Source: Tragulus kanchil
Lineage: Eukaryota; Chordata; Mammalia; Artiodactyla; Tragulidae
Direction of reading: 5' to 3'
Length of the DNA: 64,000 nucleotides
Assembly: GCA_022376925.1 (NCBI GenBank)
Contig: JAIOJX010000025.1
Location: 184,883,801-184,947,800, forward strand
Of the stretch, positions 42,678 through 53,862 are shown in pieces. The first letter of the stretch is position 1. Every line of letters begins with the position of its first letter. Both the position numbers and the translations under genes were made by a program. The notes beneath the pieces were generated by a model, which worked only from the letters and a program-made list of their open reading frames with translations, searched no databases and was not told where the DNA came from.

Positions 42678-43200
42678 GTCTGTGAAGGATTCACGATGCC
42701 GACTCATAGCTGGCACGTCTCGCAGCTCTGAATGATCCTGAAAATTACCGCGTGAGTGGTGATCAGGAAGGTGGAGAGCAAAGCACAGATTCCACCTCAG
42801 AATAGATTCCCCGAGAATTCCCTGTTACTAGGAGAGCCTCCAAGGCTTCTGGAAGCGAGGAGCGTGGTCCGCTTGCTACGTGACCCAGAAATAACTTATG
42901 TAACTGGTCCTCTCTGAACACACTCTGTGGCCATCTGAGCAGGCCTTCTCCGGGGCCTCATCTATTAATCATGGGACACAAAACACATTTAAATGGCCTT
43001 GGGGCTTTAACGCATCTGGGGCAGCTTGTTGGAGTCAGAGCACAGGCTCCAGAACGTCCAGGAGCTGGTCGCGGGAGGGACTCGGGGCGGGGGAGAGTCA
43101 GGCGGCATTTGCCTGTTTAGGGACGTCATGTTCTGTTCTGTCTCAGCTCATCCCGGCACATTCTGTCCTGCCGACTGCCTTCTGTGCGTCTCTTCACGTC
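42678..43200. other. Unique stretch, nothing recognised
   Basis: Moderate GC; no repeat family or gene recognised. Confidence 0.5.
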
Positions 43201-43204
43201 TAAG

Positions 43205-43400
43205 TGTGCGCGGACAGCTTTGGGTTCTAAACTCAGATCTGCTGTGTGACGCTGGGCCGGTCACTCAGCTCTCTCCCTTCTTACCTGCAAAGCGGGGACC
43301 TTCGGGCGATGCCCTTCAGAGCCTTGGTCAGGGGAGGATTCCAGGCAGAGTGGACGCATGCCTGGCACAGGGCCGGCGCCCAGAAGAGGCCACCCCGCTG
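43205..43400 (+). mobile_element. MIR SINE
   Basis: TGGGTTCTAAACTCAGATCT, GCTGTGTGACGCTGGGCCGG, TCACTCAGCTCTCTCCCTTC, TTACCTGCAAAGCGGGGACC and GCATGCCTGGCACAGGGC: MIR order retained over about 200 bases. Confidence 0.82.
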
Positions 43401-43985
43401 TGGACGCTGGTAGCCCTGCTCTGGAGAACGGACACTCCACGTCCTCTGGGTGCTCAGCTCCAGCCTCCCCTCGAAACTTGCCCTCGGGCGGGGCCGCGCC
43501 TGGGGAGACCGTTTGCCGTTGTCCAGGGACGCCAGGACCCCCCTCCTCGGGCCCAGCAGCCCACCCCGTCGTTCCGTGGGCAGGGCTGCGCGGACGGCCC
43601 GAGGGGGCAGGACGGTGTCCTCACGGGGCAAGCGGACAGGCCGGTGCTGGGCTCCCGGGCCGGGGCCCCGGCGTGCCTCCCGCTGTGGGGCTGCGCTCCG
43701 TGCGGACTGGCACGCCACGGGGCAGGAACCGGCCTCGGCCTGTGCCTCCATGTGCAGGACGTCCCGTCACAGCTCAGCTCGCGGGGCTGGGGAAGGAGCC
43801 ACAGGGCAGGCGAGGCCGCCGGGACGTCAGCCAGTCCCGGCCTCCTCGGCGAGGGCGTGGGGGCCTCGGGGCCCAGCACGTGCTGCTTCGCGTCCTGGGC
43901 TGCGTCCCCGTGAAGCCGGACATGTCTGTGCCCCCTCCTCTTGTGTGTGTGTGCTATCTGATGGTGTGGCTTTGCCTGTGGTCTC
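43401..43985. other. CpG-rich unique stretch
   Basis: Long frames are open on both strands (up to about 295 codons) because of base composition. No domain recognised. Confidence 0.5.
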
Positions 43986-43989
43986 CCCT

Positions 43990-44405
43990 CTGTCCCTGAC
44001 CCCCGGGACCTTGACCATGGCCCTCTTTGGAGACAAGGTCTTTACAGACGGTCCAGTTAAGGCGAGGTCATTAGGGTGGGTCCTAATCCAACATGGCTGT
44101 GTCCATTTAAAAGGGGGACATTTAAACACAGGGCTGCATACACACACACACACACGCACACGCGCGCACACACAGAGCCATCTGATGACGAGGGCAGAAA
44201 CCTACAGGCTGAGGAACACCGAGGAGACCAGCAAACCCTCAGGAACGAGGGAAGAGGCTGGAGGAGACAGCCCCCCGGTGAGTCTCAGGAGCAGCCAGCC
44301 TGCTGATGACCTCTGGTCCTGAACCTCTGACCTCCAGACCCGGGAGACAGAGCACGTCTGTGGTTTAAGCCCCTTTGCCCCTGCAGGCCGAGCAGTTGGG
44401 CACAC
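43990..44405 (+). mobile_element. ERVL-MaLR (MLT1-like) LTR
   Basis: CTCTTTGGAGACAAGGTCTT, GCGAGGTCATTAGGGTGGGT, CCTAATCCAACATGGCTGTG, CTGTGGTTTAAGCCCCTTTG are MLT1 LTR landmarks. A CA repeat lies inside. Ancient solo LTR, non-coding. Confidence 0.8.
44138..44175. repeat. (CA)n microsatellite
   Basis: CA dinucleotide run with a few CG interruptions (CACACGCACACGCGCGCACA), grown inside the MaLR LTR. Confidence 0.95.
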
Positions 44406-44690
44406 TGCCTACTATTGACGTGGACAGCGACCCCTTCCCGTGGGGGCCCCTCAGCCCAGCATGTGGCCACGCAAGAGCCCTTTCGCTGAATCCTCGTCAT
44501 CACCCCTCTGAGCGGGGCACCCAGACAGCACCCCCGGGTCTTCCCTGAATGAAGACGGATGACTCCAGAATCACCCAGTGCCGGGCGTGGAGAGGAAGGA
44601 TTTAGAGGATGCTCCCTGAACCAAATACGAGACTTTCAAAGGGCCTGAAGTCCTTGGCCTAAAGCATTAAAAAGCGCAAAGTTGTGTGAT
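44406..44690. other. Unique stretch, nothing recognised
   Basis: No clear element; a weak antisense MIR-like part near 44,490-44,580. Confidence 0.4.
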
Positions 44691-45444
44691 TACTCATATA
44701 TTATTCATCCAAGGAGCTCTGGGATGTCTGCCCCATGAGCTCTCTGGCATTCTGGGCCCTCGACTGCTTTCTGTGATGAAAGCCGGTGCCCTTGCACGTC
44801 CCGGCCTGTGTTATCTTGTGTTTCCTGTGTCGCTGCCGTGAATGAGGAGGCTGGCGAGAGAGGCTGCCTGAGGGCCAGGAGGCCTGGAGGCCCGGGGAAG
44901 GGCGGCGAGTCCAGGGCCGGGGTCCCGCGAGGCACGTGGTGGTCAGCTGGTCCTGGCGTCGCCCCGGGGCTGACCCGTCTGGAGGAAAAGGCTGAGGGAG
45001 GACCTGAGGGAGGGCACAGAATCACCCGCCAGGCCCCCTCTGAGCAGCCGCCCGGGGCCCTTCCTGGAGGGCAGCGGTGGGGGAGCCACGGGCCCCCAAG
45101 GCCTGGGGAACCGCGTCAGAGGCCCTTCGTCCCGCTGTCTCCCGGCCTCCTGCCCACGCTGGCGGCCCGCCCCGAATGAGTCAGCTTCCTAAGCCTGTCG
45201 TGCGGCGTCTCACCTCCCAGCCTGCTCCGGCTGCTACACTGTCGCCATCAAAATCATCTCCACGTGAAGAAAGAATGTCAAGGGTAAGAGGAGAGAGGAG
45301 CTCAGTCCCTCCTGAGCGAGCGGGCGCCTGCCGGGGAGAGGAGCCCCAGAACAGCGGGAAACACTGGACTCTTCCTAGAGACCACCCCTCCCCGCTCTTC
45401 CCTGGGACCCAGCAGCCCCCGGGGTGGTCCAGGCACTGGGGGAA

Positions 45445-45592
45445 GACGTCTGGCTGTGGAGTCGGACAGGTGGGATCCGATCCCAGCCCTGCCCCCTGTC
45501 AGCAGTGGGAGCCCAAACGGGTCCCTCCAGAAGCCTCAGTTTCTTCATCTGGCAAATGGGTGACGGTGCTTGGCACACCAGACGGAGGTGAG
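45445..45592 (+). mobile_element. MIR SINE
   Basis: CTGGCTGTGGAGTCGGACAG, GATCCGATCCCAGCCCTGCC, CAGAAGCCTCAGTTTCTTCA, TCTGGCAAATGGGTGACGGT: nearly the whole MIR core in order. Confidence 0.88.
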
Positions 45593-46554
45593 CCGTGTGC
45601 AGAGCCGGCAGGTGGGCTGGCGTGTAGGACTCCCCCCAGAGATGGTCCTGGCTGTGGTTGAAGGTGGCGCTCGGGGCAGAGCTGGATCCCGGCACCTCTC
45701 CTGGGCCGGGTTTGGCTTGCTCGGCAGAGGCTCGGTGGTGGGTGTTTGAACTGGAGGCTGGGCTGGACGAAGATGAAGCACCACTGAACCCGGAGTGGTT
45801 TACTCATATATTATTCATCCAAGGAGCTCTGGGATGTCTGCCCCATGAGCTCTCTGGCATTCTGGGCCCTCGACTGCTTTCTGTGATGAAAGCCGGTGCC
45901 CTTGCACGTCCCGGCCTGTGTTATCTTGTGTTTCCTGTGTCGCTGCCGTGAATGAGGAGGCTGGCGAGAGAGGCTGCCTGAGGGCCAGGAGGCCTGGGGG
46001 CACGGGTGAGGGCGGCGAGTCCAGGGCCGGGGTCCCGCGAGGCACGTGGTGGTCAGCTGGTCCTGGCGTCGCCCCGGGGCTGACCCGTCTGGAGGAAAAG
46101 GCTGAGGGAGGACCTGAGGGAGGGCACAGAATCACCCGCCAGGCCCCCTCTGAGCAGCCGCCCGGGGCCCTTCCTGGAGGGCAGCGGTGGGGGAGCCACG
46201 GGCCCCCAAGGCCTGGGGAACCGCGTCAGAGGCCCTTCGTCCCGCTGTCTCCCGGCCTCCTGCCCACGCTGGCGGCCCGCCCCGAATGAGTCAGCTTCCT
46301 AAGCCTGTCGTGCGGCGTCTCACCTCCCAGCCTGCTCCGGCTGCTACACTGTCGCCATCAAAATCATCTCCACGTGAAGAAAGAATGTCAAGGGTAAGCG
46401 GAGAGAGGAGCTCAGTCCCTCCTGAGCGAGCGGGCGCCTGCCGGGGAGAGGAGCCCCAGAACAGCGGGAAACACTGGACTCTTCCTAGAGACCACCCCTC
46501 CCCGCTCTTCCCTGGGACCCAGCAGCCCCCGGGGTGGTCCAGGCACTGGGGGAA

Positions 46555-46702
46555 GACGTCTGGCTGTGGAGTCGGACAGGTGGGATCCGATCCCAGCCCT
46601 GCCCCCTGTCAGCAGTGGGAGCCCAAACGGGTCCCTCCAGAAGCCTCAGTTTCTTCATCTGGCAAATGGGTGACGGTGCTTGGCACACCAGACGGAGGTG
46701 AG
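46555..46702 (+). mobile_element. MIR SINE, duplicate copy
   Basis: Second tandem copy of the MIR one period upstream. Confidence 0.88.
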
Positions 46703-47147
46703 CCGTGTGCAGAGCCGGCAGGTGGGCTGGCGTGTAGGACTCCCCCCAGAGATGGTCCTGGCTGTGGTTGAAGGTGGCGCTCGGGGCAGAGCTGGATCCC
46801 GGCACCTCTCCTGGGCCGGGTTTGGCTTGCTCGGCAGAGGCTCGGTGGTGGGTGTTTGAACTGGAGGCTGGGCTGCGGACGAAAGATGAAGCACCACGTG
46901 TAGGTTTCAGGCGCCTCAGGTGCCCCAGGTCTGTCCCCGGACCTGCGACAGGGCTGAGCCTGCAGGTGGGCCCAGCGAGCCCCTGTTAAGCTCAAGTCTC
47001 CAAGCGTCGGTGCAGCCTGGTCTGGGAGGGCGGCTGGGGGGACCCCCCACGCTCGGCCCAGTCGGGGTGGGAGAGGCTGATGGGCCAAAGACAGCGACAG
47101 CCCCTCGTGAGGGTCATCTCTCTTGTGTGGGTGTGGCTGATCGGGGC

Positions 47148-47246
47148 AGGCTTCTTGGAGGAGGTGATGCTGGATGAGCATCAGAGCTAAAGCGGGGAGT
47201 GGGAAGGAGTTAACCAGGGCGAAGGGGCCGGGGAGCGTGTGTGCAG
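47148..47246 (-). mobile_element. L2 LINE 3' fragment
   Basis: GCTTCTTGGAGGAGGTGATG, AGCTAAAGCGGGGAGTGGGA and AGGAGTTAACCAGGGCGAAG match the antisense L2 3' end. Confidence 0.7.
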
Positions 47247-47504
47247 AAACCCCCTGAAAGTAGGCGGCAGCACGCGGGGCACGGGAGAGGAGAGGTGGGG
47301 ACGGCCAGCAGCTTGGTGTCCGGCCAGGCTCTGCCTCTCACCCGCGAGACTTCCAGGCGAGCCCACCAAGGGCAGGGCCACAGTCTCCGTCTGAGGGGGA
47401 GCACGGCCCCAGGCCACGCGAGGTCAGCTCAGGCTGGAGACCTGAAGCCACACCTCCTGACGTCTGTGCGGTGGGCCCCAGGCTCAGAGCTGAGAGCAGG
47501 GGGT
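47247..47504. other. Unique stretch, nothing recognised
   Basis: No repeat or gene recognised. Confidence 0.5.
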
Positions 47505-47835
47505 GCCCGGTCGGCCCCGGCTGCCGTCACAAGGCCTCGCCAACTGCGGGCTCGAACAGCCAGCCGGTCAGGTCTCACAGGCCTGGGAGCTGGGAGTCCA
47601 AGGTCAAGGTCTACTGTGCCTGGAAGCTTCAGCGTCAGGGGCGGGGCTCCCTTCCTGTACTTGCAGGCGCACCTTCTCACGGTGTCCTCACGCGGCCGAG
47701 GGAGAAGGGAAGGGCCCAGTCTCTTCTCTCCCTGCAGGGACACTCACTCCATCCTGGGGGCCCCGCTTTCACGACCTCTCGTAGCCCAATCACCTTCCCA
47801 AGGCCCCACCTCACACGGAGGGCTGGGGCTTCAGC
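47505..47835 (-). mobile_element. ERVL-MaLR (MLT1/MST-like) LTR
   Basis: GGCTGCCGTCACAAGGCCTC, GAGCTGGGAGTCCAAGGTCA, AGGCGCACCTTCTCACGGTG, TCCTCACGCGGCCGAGGGAG, CCAATCACCTTCCCAAGGCC form the antisense LTR. Opposite strand to the MaLR pieces upstream. Confidence 0.78.
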
Positions 47836-48595
47836 GGTGAACCTGAGGACCCGACGCGACCCACAGCAGAGGGAAGGGCTGGTCTCTGGCCTGTGGATCG
47901 CCGGTCCTCTTGAGGCGCCCTGCCCCTGGCTTCCTCGCGTATTTGACGTTTGCTGATTTTACTGACTGTGATCAGCCACGGTCAACTCCTGCCCTCAGAG
48001 CCCCGTCCCCCGGCCTGTCGCCCTGCCGGCCATCCGCACGGATGACGGGGACGGTGCCCTGGCAGAGATCCGTGCTTGGAGAGGATAAAACTCCCTCTAA
48101 GTGCACATTATTGTTATTTTTATTACAGGCATAGGAGCAAAACCACCCGTTCACAAGAGCTAATTTAGTTAGATCAGGCGTAAGTGCCACTTGAGTTGAA
48201 AACTCATTCGCCTTTGCAACATTTTCTTTTGGCTATAAATCAAGAGAAGGGCTTTTAAAATAGTTTTAGTACAAGTGTGCTTCCATCATGTGCCTGTCCA
48301 CCTCTCAGCATATTTACCTGTCAGCCTCTCCACGTGGTTATAGAATTGACTTGCCGAGCCAGCCTTGCAGTCACTCCTCTACTCAAACCACACGTGGCTT
48401 CGTCTGTATGAAAAGGACGCCGGCAGAGCCCCTCACGGCTTGGCGTGGACAATCAGCTGTCCTGTGGGATGGTGGAAGTTTCCGCGGCAGACCTGACCTC
48501 TGCGTGGAACTGGGCATCGCTTCGCAGTTTCACGGAGGGGACAGCTCTGGGCAAGTTCCCTCTGCCGTCCGGCGTCCCTCCCCCAGAGGACTCCC
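47836..48595. other. Unique stretch, AT-richer centre
   Basis: From 48,090 to 48,280 it is AT-rich (CATTATTGTTATTTTTATTA). No element recognised. Confidence 0.45.
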
Positions 48596-48775
48596 CTGAC
48601 TCTGCGGCCCGCCGGGCTCCTCTGTCCGTGGGGCTCTTCAGGCAAGAGCGGGAGTGGGGTGCCGCGCCCTCCTCCAGGGGATCTGCCCGACCCAGGGATC
48701 AAACCTGCGGCTCCAGTGTCTCCTGCACTGCAGGCAGATTCCGTCCCGATGAGCCCCCGGGAAGCCCCTCCCCTA
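48596..48775 (-). mobile_element. Bov-tA SINE
   Basis: GACTCTGCGGCCCGCCGGGC, TCCTCTGTCCGTGGGGCTCT, CCCGACCCAGGGATCAAACC, CTCCTGCACTGCAGGCAGAT, TGAGCCCCCGGGAAGCCCC: antisense, close to full length at its head. Confidence 0.9.
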
Positions 48776-49384
48776 CAGAGGTGCGACAGAGTCCACGCCT
48801 GAACACACAGCCTGCAAACCCTCCGGCCGCCCTTAAATGTCCTTGGGAGGCTGAACACCTTACACCCGACGGATGAGCGACACAGCGGCTGACCCTCCAC
48901 AGCCCGCGGCAGACATCACTAATGGGTCAGGCACGGGGTCCTGTAAAGCCTTGACCGCCACTGGCCGCGCCCGGCCGCCAGCACCCCCGTTGGGTCACAT
49001 CTAGCCCGTGGTGGAAGGTATCAGCCATCCCGGCCTGAGTCCACGGTTGGTCAAAGGAGAGGATGAGGAAGACGGGGAAGAAGACTGGAGGAGGAGGCGG
49101 CTCAGGACAGGAGGGACGGGAGGCCAGGTCCTGAAGAGCACGGGGAACCGAGGGGGCCGCCACGGGAGCCTGCTGCAGGCGGAGGGCGGTGAGCAAGCAG
49201 AGGTGGTCACCGGAGGGGCGGAGGCCAGCTCCCGGGGTGAAGGCCTTCGTCCGGCACTGTGGTGCCGAGCTGGACCAGTTGGGGTCAAGGGGGAGGACGG
49301 GGGTCCCGGCAGGTGGAGGGGAGGGGTGGGCGTGAGGGCTGGGCCGGGGCTGGGCGAGTCCAGACCTCGGCTCTGACAGCCGTC
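48776..49384. other. Unique GC-rich stretch
   Basis: Includes a purine-rich GAGGAAGACGGGGAAGAAGA run near 49,060. No gene or repeat recognised. Confidence 0.5.
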
Positions 49385-49455
49385 AGGCTCCCATGCACGG
49401 GGCTGCCCGGAGCCTCACTCTCTCCACCTGTAAGCTGGGATGAGGACCACAGGGC
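49385..49455 (+). mobile_element. MIR SINE fragment
   Basis: GGAGCCTCACTCTCTCCACC, TGTAAGCTGGGATGAGGACC match the MIR core. Confidence 0.6.
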
Positions 49456-50059
49456 CCTGGGTGAGGCGAGAAGAGGCGCACTCTCCGCTGCCCACGTGTC
49501 CGGCAGCCAGCGAGGGCACCTGCGGGAGCTCAGAAACGCTGGCTGAGCGGGTGAGGGTGAGAGCCCAGGGCACTGCTGTTTCTGCCTCAAAGGCAGCTTT
49601 GCCGAGGGATAGCTCACCCCCTGTAAAATCCACCTCGTCGGGGCGCCCTCCGGTGAGGTCCCGCAGGCTTGATTCTGGCAGCCCCCCCGCCTCCGGTCTT
49701 GGAGCCCGGCGGCTCCAGCCCGTCCCCGCCCTTCCCCAGCCTCAGACGACCGCGGCTCTGTTTCTGTGACTTGCCTTGTCGGCACAGTTGGGATAGACAG
49801 AACCGTGCAGTACGTCGTGTTTGGGGTCTGGCTTTCTCACGCCTGGCACGGTGCTTGTGAAGGCTGGCACGCCTCGGACAGTCCTCCACCCCGTCCACTG
49901 ATGAGGAGCGTGCCCTCGGAGGTGTCTGCTGGGTCTGGTTCACCCACCGCTCGCTGGGTAGACATTCGGGGGGCTTCTCCTTCGGGGCTGTAGCCAACGG
50001 CCGCGAACGAGGCTGCTGGGGTCCTTCACGTGTGCTCTTGGCATGGGGGGACGTTTCAC

Positions 50060-50262
50060 TTCTCTCTGGAGGATTCTTTTTGTTTATTCTGTGGGCTGTG
50101 CGGGGTCTTAGGTGCGGTATGTGAGATCTTGGACGGTCATTGTGGCCTGCGGAATCCCGGGCTGTGGCATTCGACTCTTTGTTGGGTCATGTGCGATCAT
50201 GTTCCCTGATCAGGAATCTCACTGGCATCACGGCGTCTTAGCACTGGATCATGAGGGAAGTC
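50060..50262 (-). mobile_element. CHR-2-like SINE, eroded
   Basis: TTTTGTTTATTCTGTGGGCT, GTGCGGGGTCTTAGGTGCGG, GTTCCCTGATCAGGAATCTC, GATCATGAGGGAAGTCCC. Older and more eroded than the others; interrupts the L1 3' UTR. Confidence 0.65.
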
Positions 50263-50668
50263 CCTCTCTCCGGGGAAGTCCTAGCAGGGGGCCTGCGCTC
50301 ACAGCCCTGGGAGGTGGACACCCTTAAGTCACCCCCATTTTACGAACTAGTGGGTAAGGCTCCGGGGAACTGAGTGTGTTGTGCAAAGCCTCTGCTAACT
50401 TTTTATGAACGCTTCAGCCTCTTTCTCCCAGAGTGACTGCGCCTCTGTGTATCCCCGTCAGCAGCATCCGCAGTGCCAGTGTCCTCTGGTCTTGTCCACG
50501 TGGGTCTTGTTTGTGATGGTCACTACGTGGGGGTGTGCCAGCAGCTCACTGCAGTTTTAATTGCATTTCTCTAATGACTCATGAGGCTGAATGCCTTTTT
50601 AATGGGCTTATTATCAGTCTATATGTCTCCTTTGGTGGAATGCCTATTCAGTTCTTTTGTCCATGTTT

Positions 50669-50995
50669 TTTTTTTTTTTTTTAAAGATTTATTTATTTAT
50701 TTATTTTGGTCATGTTGGGGAGGGAGGGGAGCGGGCGGGCCGCTTCTATTGGTCTTTCATTTCTCTATTTTCATCCGTCTTTGTTCTTTGGCTCCTGCGG
50801 GCCTCCCATCGCGGTGGCCTCTGTTGTCGCAGAGCACCGGCTCTGGGCGCATGCACTCCAGAGCTCCGGCTCGGTGATTGGACACATCAGTCCAGCCGCT
50901 CCGCGGCACGTGGGATCTTCCCAGGCCAGGGATCGAACCGGCGCCCCTTGCACTGCAAGGCGGTGTCCTTACCCACTGGACCACCAGGGGAAGCC
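50669..50995 (-). mobile_element. CHR-2-like SINE with perfect 15-base target-site duplication
   Basis: T-run, AAAGATTTATTTATTTATTT, CTGGGCGCATGCACTCCAGA, GGATCGAACCGGCGCCCCTT, ACTGGACCACCAGGGGAAGC. The direct repeat CTTTTGTCCATGTTT is perfect at 50,654-50,668 and 50,996-51,010. L1 sequence on both sides. Confidence 0.95.
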
Positions 50996-51013
50996 CTTTT
51001 GTCCATGTTTAAA

Positions 51014-51172
51014 TGGCGACAGAGGACAAGTTGGTTGGATGGCATCACCGACTCAATGGACCTGAGTTTGAGCGAGCTCCCGGAGATGGTGAAGGACGGC
51101 GGAGCCTGGCGTGCTGGGATTCCATGGGGTCGCAAAGAGTTTGACATGACTGAGTGATTGAACTGAACTGAA
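51014..51172 (+). mobile_element. BovB 3' end in L1
   Basis: GCGACAGAGGACAAGTTGG, GGATGGCATCACCGACTCAA, GAGTTTGAGCGAGCTCCCGG, GGCGTGCTGGGATTCCATGG, CATGACTGAGTGATTGAACT and GAACTGAA tail. 5'-truncated insertion beside the SINE. Confidence 0.95.
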
Positions 51173-52623
51173 ATTGCTTTTTACTTTTGGTGGGGCCTTC
51201 TCCTGATTTAAGAGTTTGTATATTCTGACTACAAGATTATGCTATACCCTACTGACTGTTCTTCCCACCTTTGCCAAAAATCGATCACCTAACATAAGGG
51301 TTTATTTCTGGACTGTTAATTCTGTTCCATTGATCTATAGATACATCTTTCCTTCCATGAATGCCTCAATGTCTTAATAACCGAGGCTTAACAGGAAGTT
51401 TGAAATCAGGTAGAATAAGTCTTCCAACTTTGTTCTTTTAAAAAATTGTTTGGGCAATTCTAGGTCTTTTGCATTTCTATATAAAATTTAGGATCAGCAT
51501 ATGGATTTCTATATCAAAAGCCGAATGAGATTTTATGGAAATTACATTGGATTTATTGGTCAATTTGTGGAGAATTGCCATTTTGACAATGCTGAGTCTT
51601 CCAATCCATGAACATGGGCTATTGCTCCATTTATTTAGAGCACCTTTAACTTATCCCTCTCAGGAATATTTGCTAGACTTCAGTATTTCAGGTCTTGATT
51701 TCTTCGTTAAAATGATTCCTGAGCACTTTTTTCTTTCTGATGCAATTGTAAATGGAATTGTTTTCTTAATTTCATTTTTGGATTGTTTGTTGCTGGTATA
51801 GAGAAATACAACTGATTTTTATATATCGGTCTTGTGTTGTGCGGCCTTGCTAACCATGTTTATTGGTTCTAATGGCGTTTTTATGGATCTCTGGGGTTTT
51901 TTTTTTTTAGATAAAGGATTGTGCCTTCCATGAGTAAACATAGTTGAATGTTTGCCTTTGGAATCTGAGTGCTTTTGATTATCTGTCTTTTTGCTCTAGT
52001 AAAATACTGAATAAAAGTGGTACAAGCAGATGTCCTTGCCTTATTCCTCATCTTTGAGGGGAAAGCATTCAGTTTTCACTTGTTTGCTTTCATCATTAAG
52101 TATATTAGCCGTGGACGTGTGTAGATGTTCTGTATTAGGCTCCCTTTTATTTCTACTTTGTTGAGGTTTTTCTTTTTTTTAATCATCAGTGGGTACTGAA
52201 TTAAAAAAAATTTTTTTTTCTGTGAGATGATCATGTGATTTTTCCTTTGTTCTAATGGTACAGTGCATTACATTAATTGATATGTGGATGCAAACAAACC
52301 TTGAATTCCTAGGATAAATCCCATGGGGTCATGTGGTAGAATCCTTTATATATGTTGCTAGATTCAGTTTGTTGATATTTTATTTAAGATTTTGATATCA
52401 ATTTAATAAGGGATAAATTGAGCAATAAATGAATTGAAAAGAGCTCTCTCCTCTATTTTCTGATGAGTTTGTGAAGGATTGATATTATTTCTTCCTTAAA
52501 TATCAATATTTGGTAGAATTCACACGTGAAACAGTGTAGATCTGGGCTTTTCTTGGGGGAAGATTTAAAACTATTAACTCAGTTTCTTTGTTGCAGATCT
52601 ATTCAGGTTTTATGTTTCATCTT

Positions 52624-52775
52624 TAAAAAAATATTTATTTGGCCGTGCTATAGTTGTGACAGGTAAGCTTAGTCATCTTGAGGCATGTGGGGCCTTACCT
52701 CCCTGGCCAGGGATCAAACCTACGGCCTGTGTGTTGAAAGGTGGGCTCCTGGCCACTGGACCACTAGGGAATTCT
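52624..52775 (-). mobile_element. Short CHR-2-like SINE in L1
   Basis: ATTTATTTGGCCGTGCTATA, GAGGCATGTGGGGCCTTACC, CCAGGGATCAAACCTACGGC, CCACTGGACCACTAGGGAAT. Imperfect flanks CAGGTTTTATGTTTCATCTT and CAGATTTTATATTCATCTT suggest a target-site duplication that has aged. Confidence 0.85.
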
Positions 52776-53007
52776 CAGATTTTATATTCATCTTGAGTCA
52801 GTTTTGGTAATTTCTGTATTTCTAGGAATTTTTCCATTTATCTAAGTTGTATAACCTTTTGACATTATTTTCTGTATGATTGGCCATGATACCCTCTTTT
52901 CATGCTTAATTTTGGTAATTTTTATATCTTTTCTCTTTTGTTTTTCTTCATCCACTCAGTGAAAAGACTGCCAATTCTTGTTATCTTTTTAAAGAACCAG
53001 TGGTTAG

Positions 53008-53264
53008 GGGCTTCCCTGGTGGTCCAGTGGGTGAAGACACTGCCTTGCAGTGCAAGGGGCGCTGGCTCGATCCCTGGCCTGGGAAGATCCCACGTGCTGC
53101 GGAGTGGCTGGACTGATGTGTCCAATTACTGAGCCAGCGCTCTGGAGTGCATGCGCCCAGAGCCGGTGCTCTGCAGTGAGAGAGGCCACTGCGATGGGAG
53201 GCCCGCACAGGCCAAAAAACAAAGAAATAAATTAAAGACCAATAGAAGTGGCCAAGAAAAAGAA
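53008..53264 (+). mobile_element. CHR-2-like SINE with perfect 17-base target-site duplication
   Basis: GGGCTTCCCTGGTGGTCCAG head, CTGCCTTGCAGTGCAAGGGG, GGCTCGATCCCTGGCCTGGG, GCATGCGCCCAGAGCCGGTG, A-rich tail with AAGAAAAAGAAA. The repeat AAAGAACCAGTGGTTAG is perfect on both sides (52,991-53,007 and 53,265-53,281). Confidence 0.96.
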
Positions 53265-53624
53265 AAAGAACCAGTGGTTAGTTTTATTGATTTTTCTCCA
53301 TTGCTTTTTGGTTTTCTATTTCATTGATTTCTGTTCTAATCTTTCCTATCTCCTTTCTTCTGCATAATCTTCTTTGTGTAGTCTCTTTAAGTTACTTAAG
53401 ACATTTTATTCTCTTTTCAGACATGGGCATTCCCTTTACACACTGCTTTAGCTGCTCGCTGTATGTCTTCACATGTTGGGACTTTTCATCCATTTAAAAG
53501 TAGCTTCTAATTCTCTTGTGATTGCCTCTTTGCCCATTAGTTACTTAGAAGTGTGTTGTTCGGTATGGAAATATTTGGGACTTTCTCAGGTTTCTCTCTG
53601 TGGTAGGTGTCTAGTTTGAATTCA

Positions 53625-53862
53625 TGGTTTTTTTCTGGATTTATACTTGGGAATAGAATTGCTCAGGAATGGAGTAGCATATGGTGGTTCTGTTTTCAGT
53701 GTTTTGAGGAAGCTCCATAGTATCCTCCACAGTGGCTTCACTAATGTATGTTCCCACCAACAGTGGACGAGGGCTCCCCTTTCTCCACATCTTCTCCAGG
53801 TCTTGTTATTGTAGACTTCTTGATGATGACCATTCTGACAGGTATGATAGTGTTTTATGGTA
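53625..53862 (-). mobile_element. Second L1 3' UTR fragment inside the L1
   Basis: GGGAATAGAATTGCTCAGGA, CTCCATAGTATCCTCCACAG, TGTATGTTCCCACCAACAGT, CTTTCTCCACATCTTCTCCA are 3' UTR blocks, out of place in what is otherwise ORF2 sequence. This implies a separate L1 3' end inserted into the older one. Confidence 0.7.

Larger units (their letters stand above)
44691..46895. repeat. Tandem duplication 12 (period 1,110)
   Basis: Copy one 44691-45784, filler 45785-45800, copy two 45801-46895. Inside are substitutions, not only indels: a cluster at 44,890-44,905 (CTGGAGGCCCGGGGAAGG versus CTGGGGGCACGGGTGAGG) and GGTAAGAGGAG versus GGTAAGCGGAG. Right edge of copy one lacks bases (GGGCTGGACGAAGATG versus GGGCTGCGGACGAAAGATG). 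Confidence 0.92.

Noticed and set aside
43990..44405. Endogenous retrovirus with internal genes
   Set aside because: Only solo MaLR-type LTR pieces are visible here and near 7.8, 31.8, 32.9 and 47.5 kb; no internal coding region was recognised.
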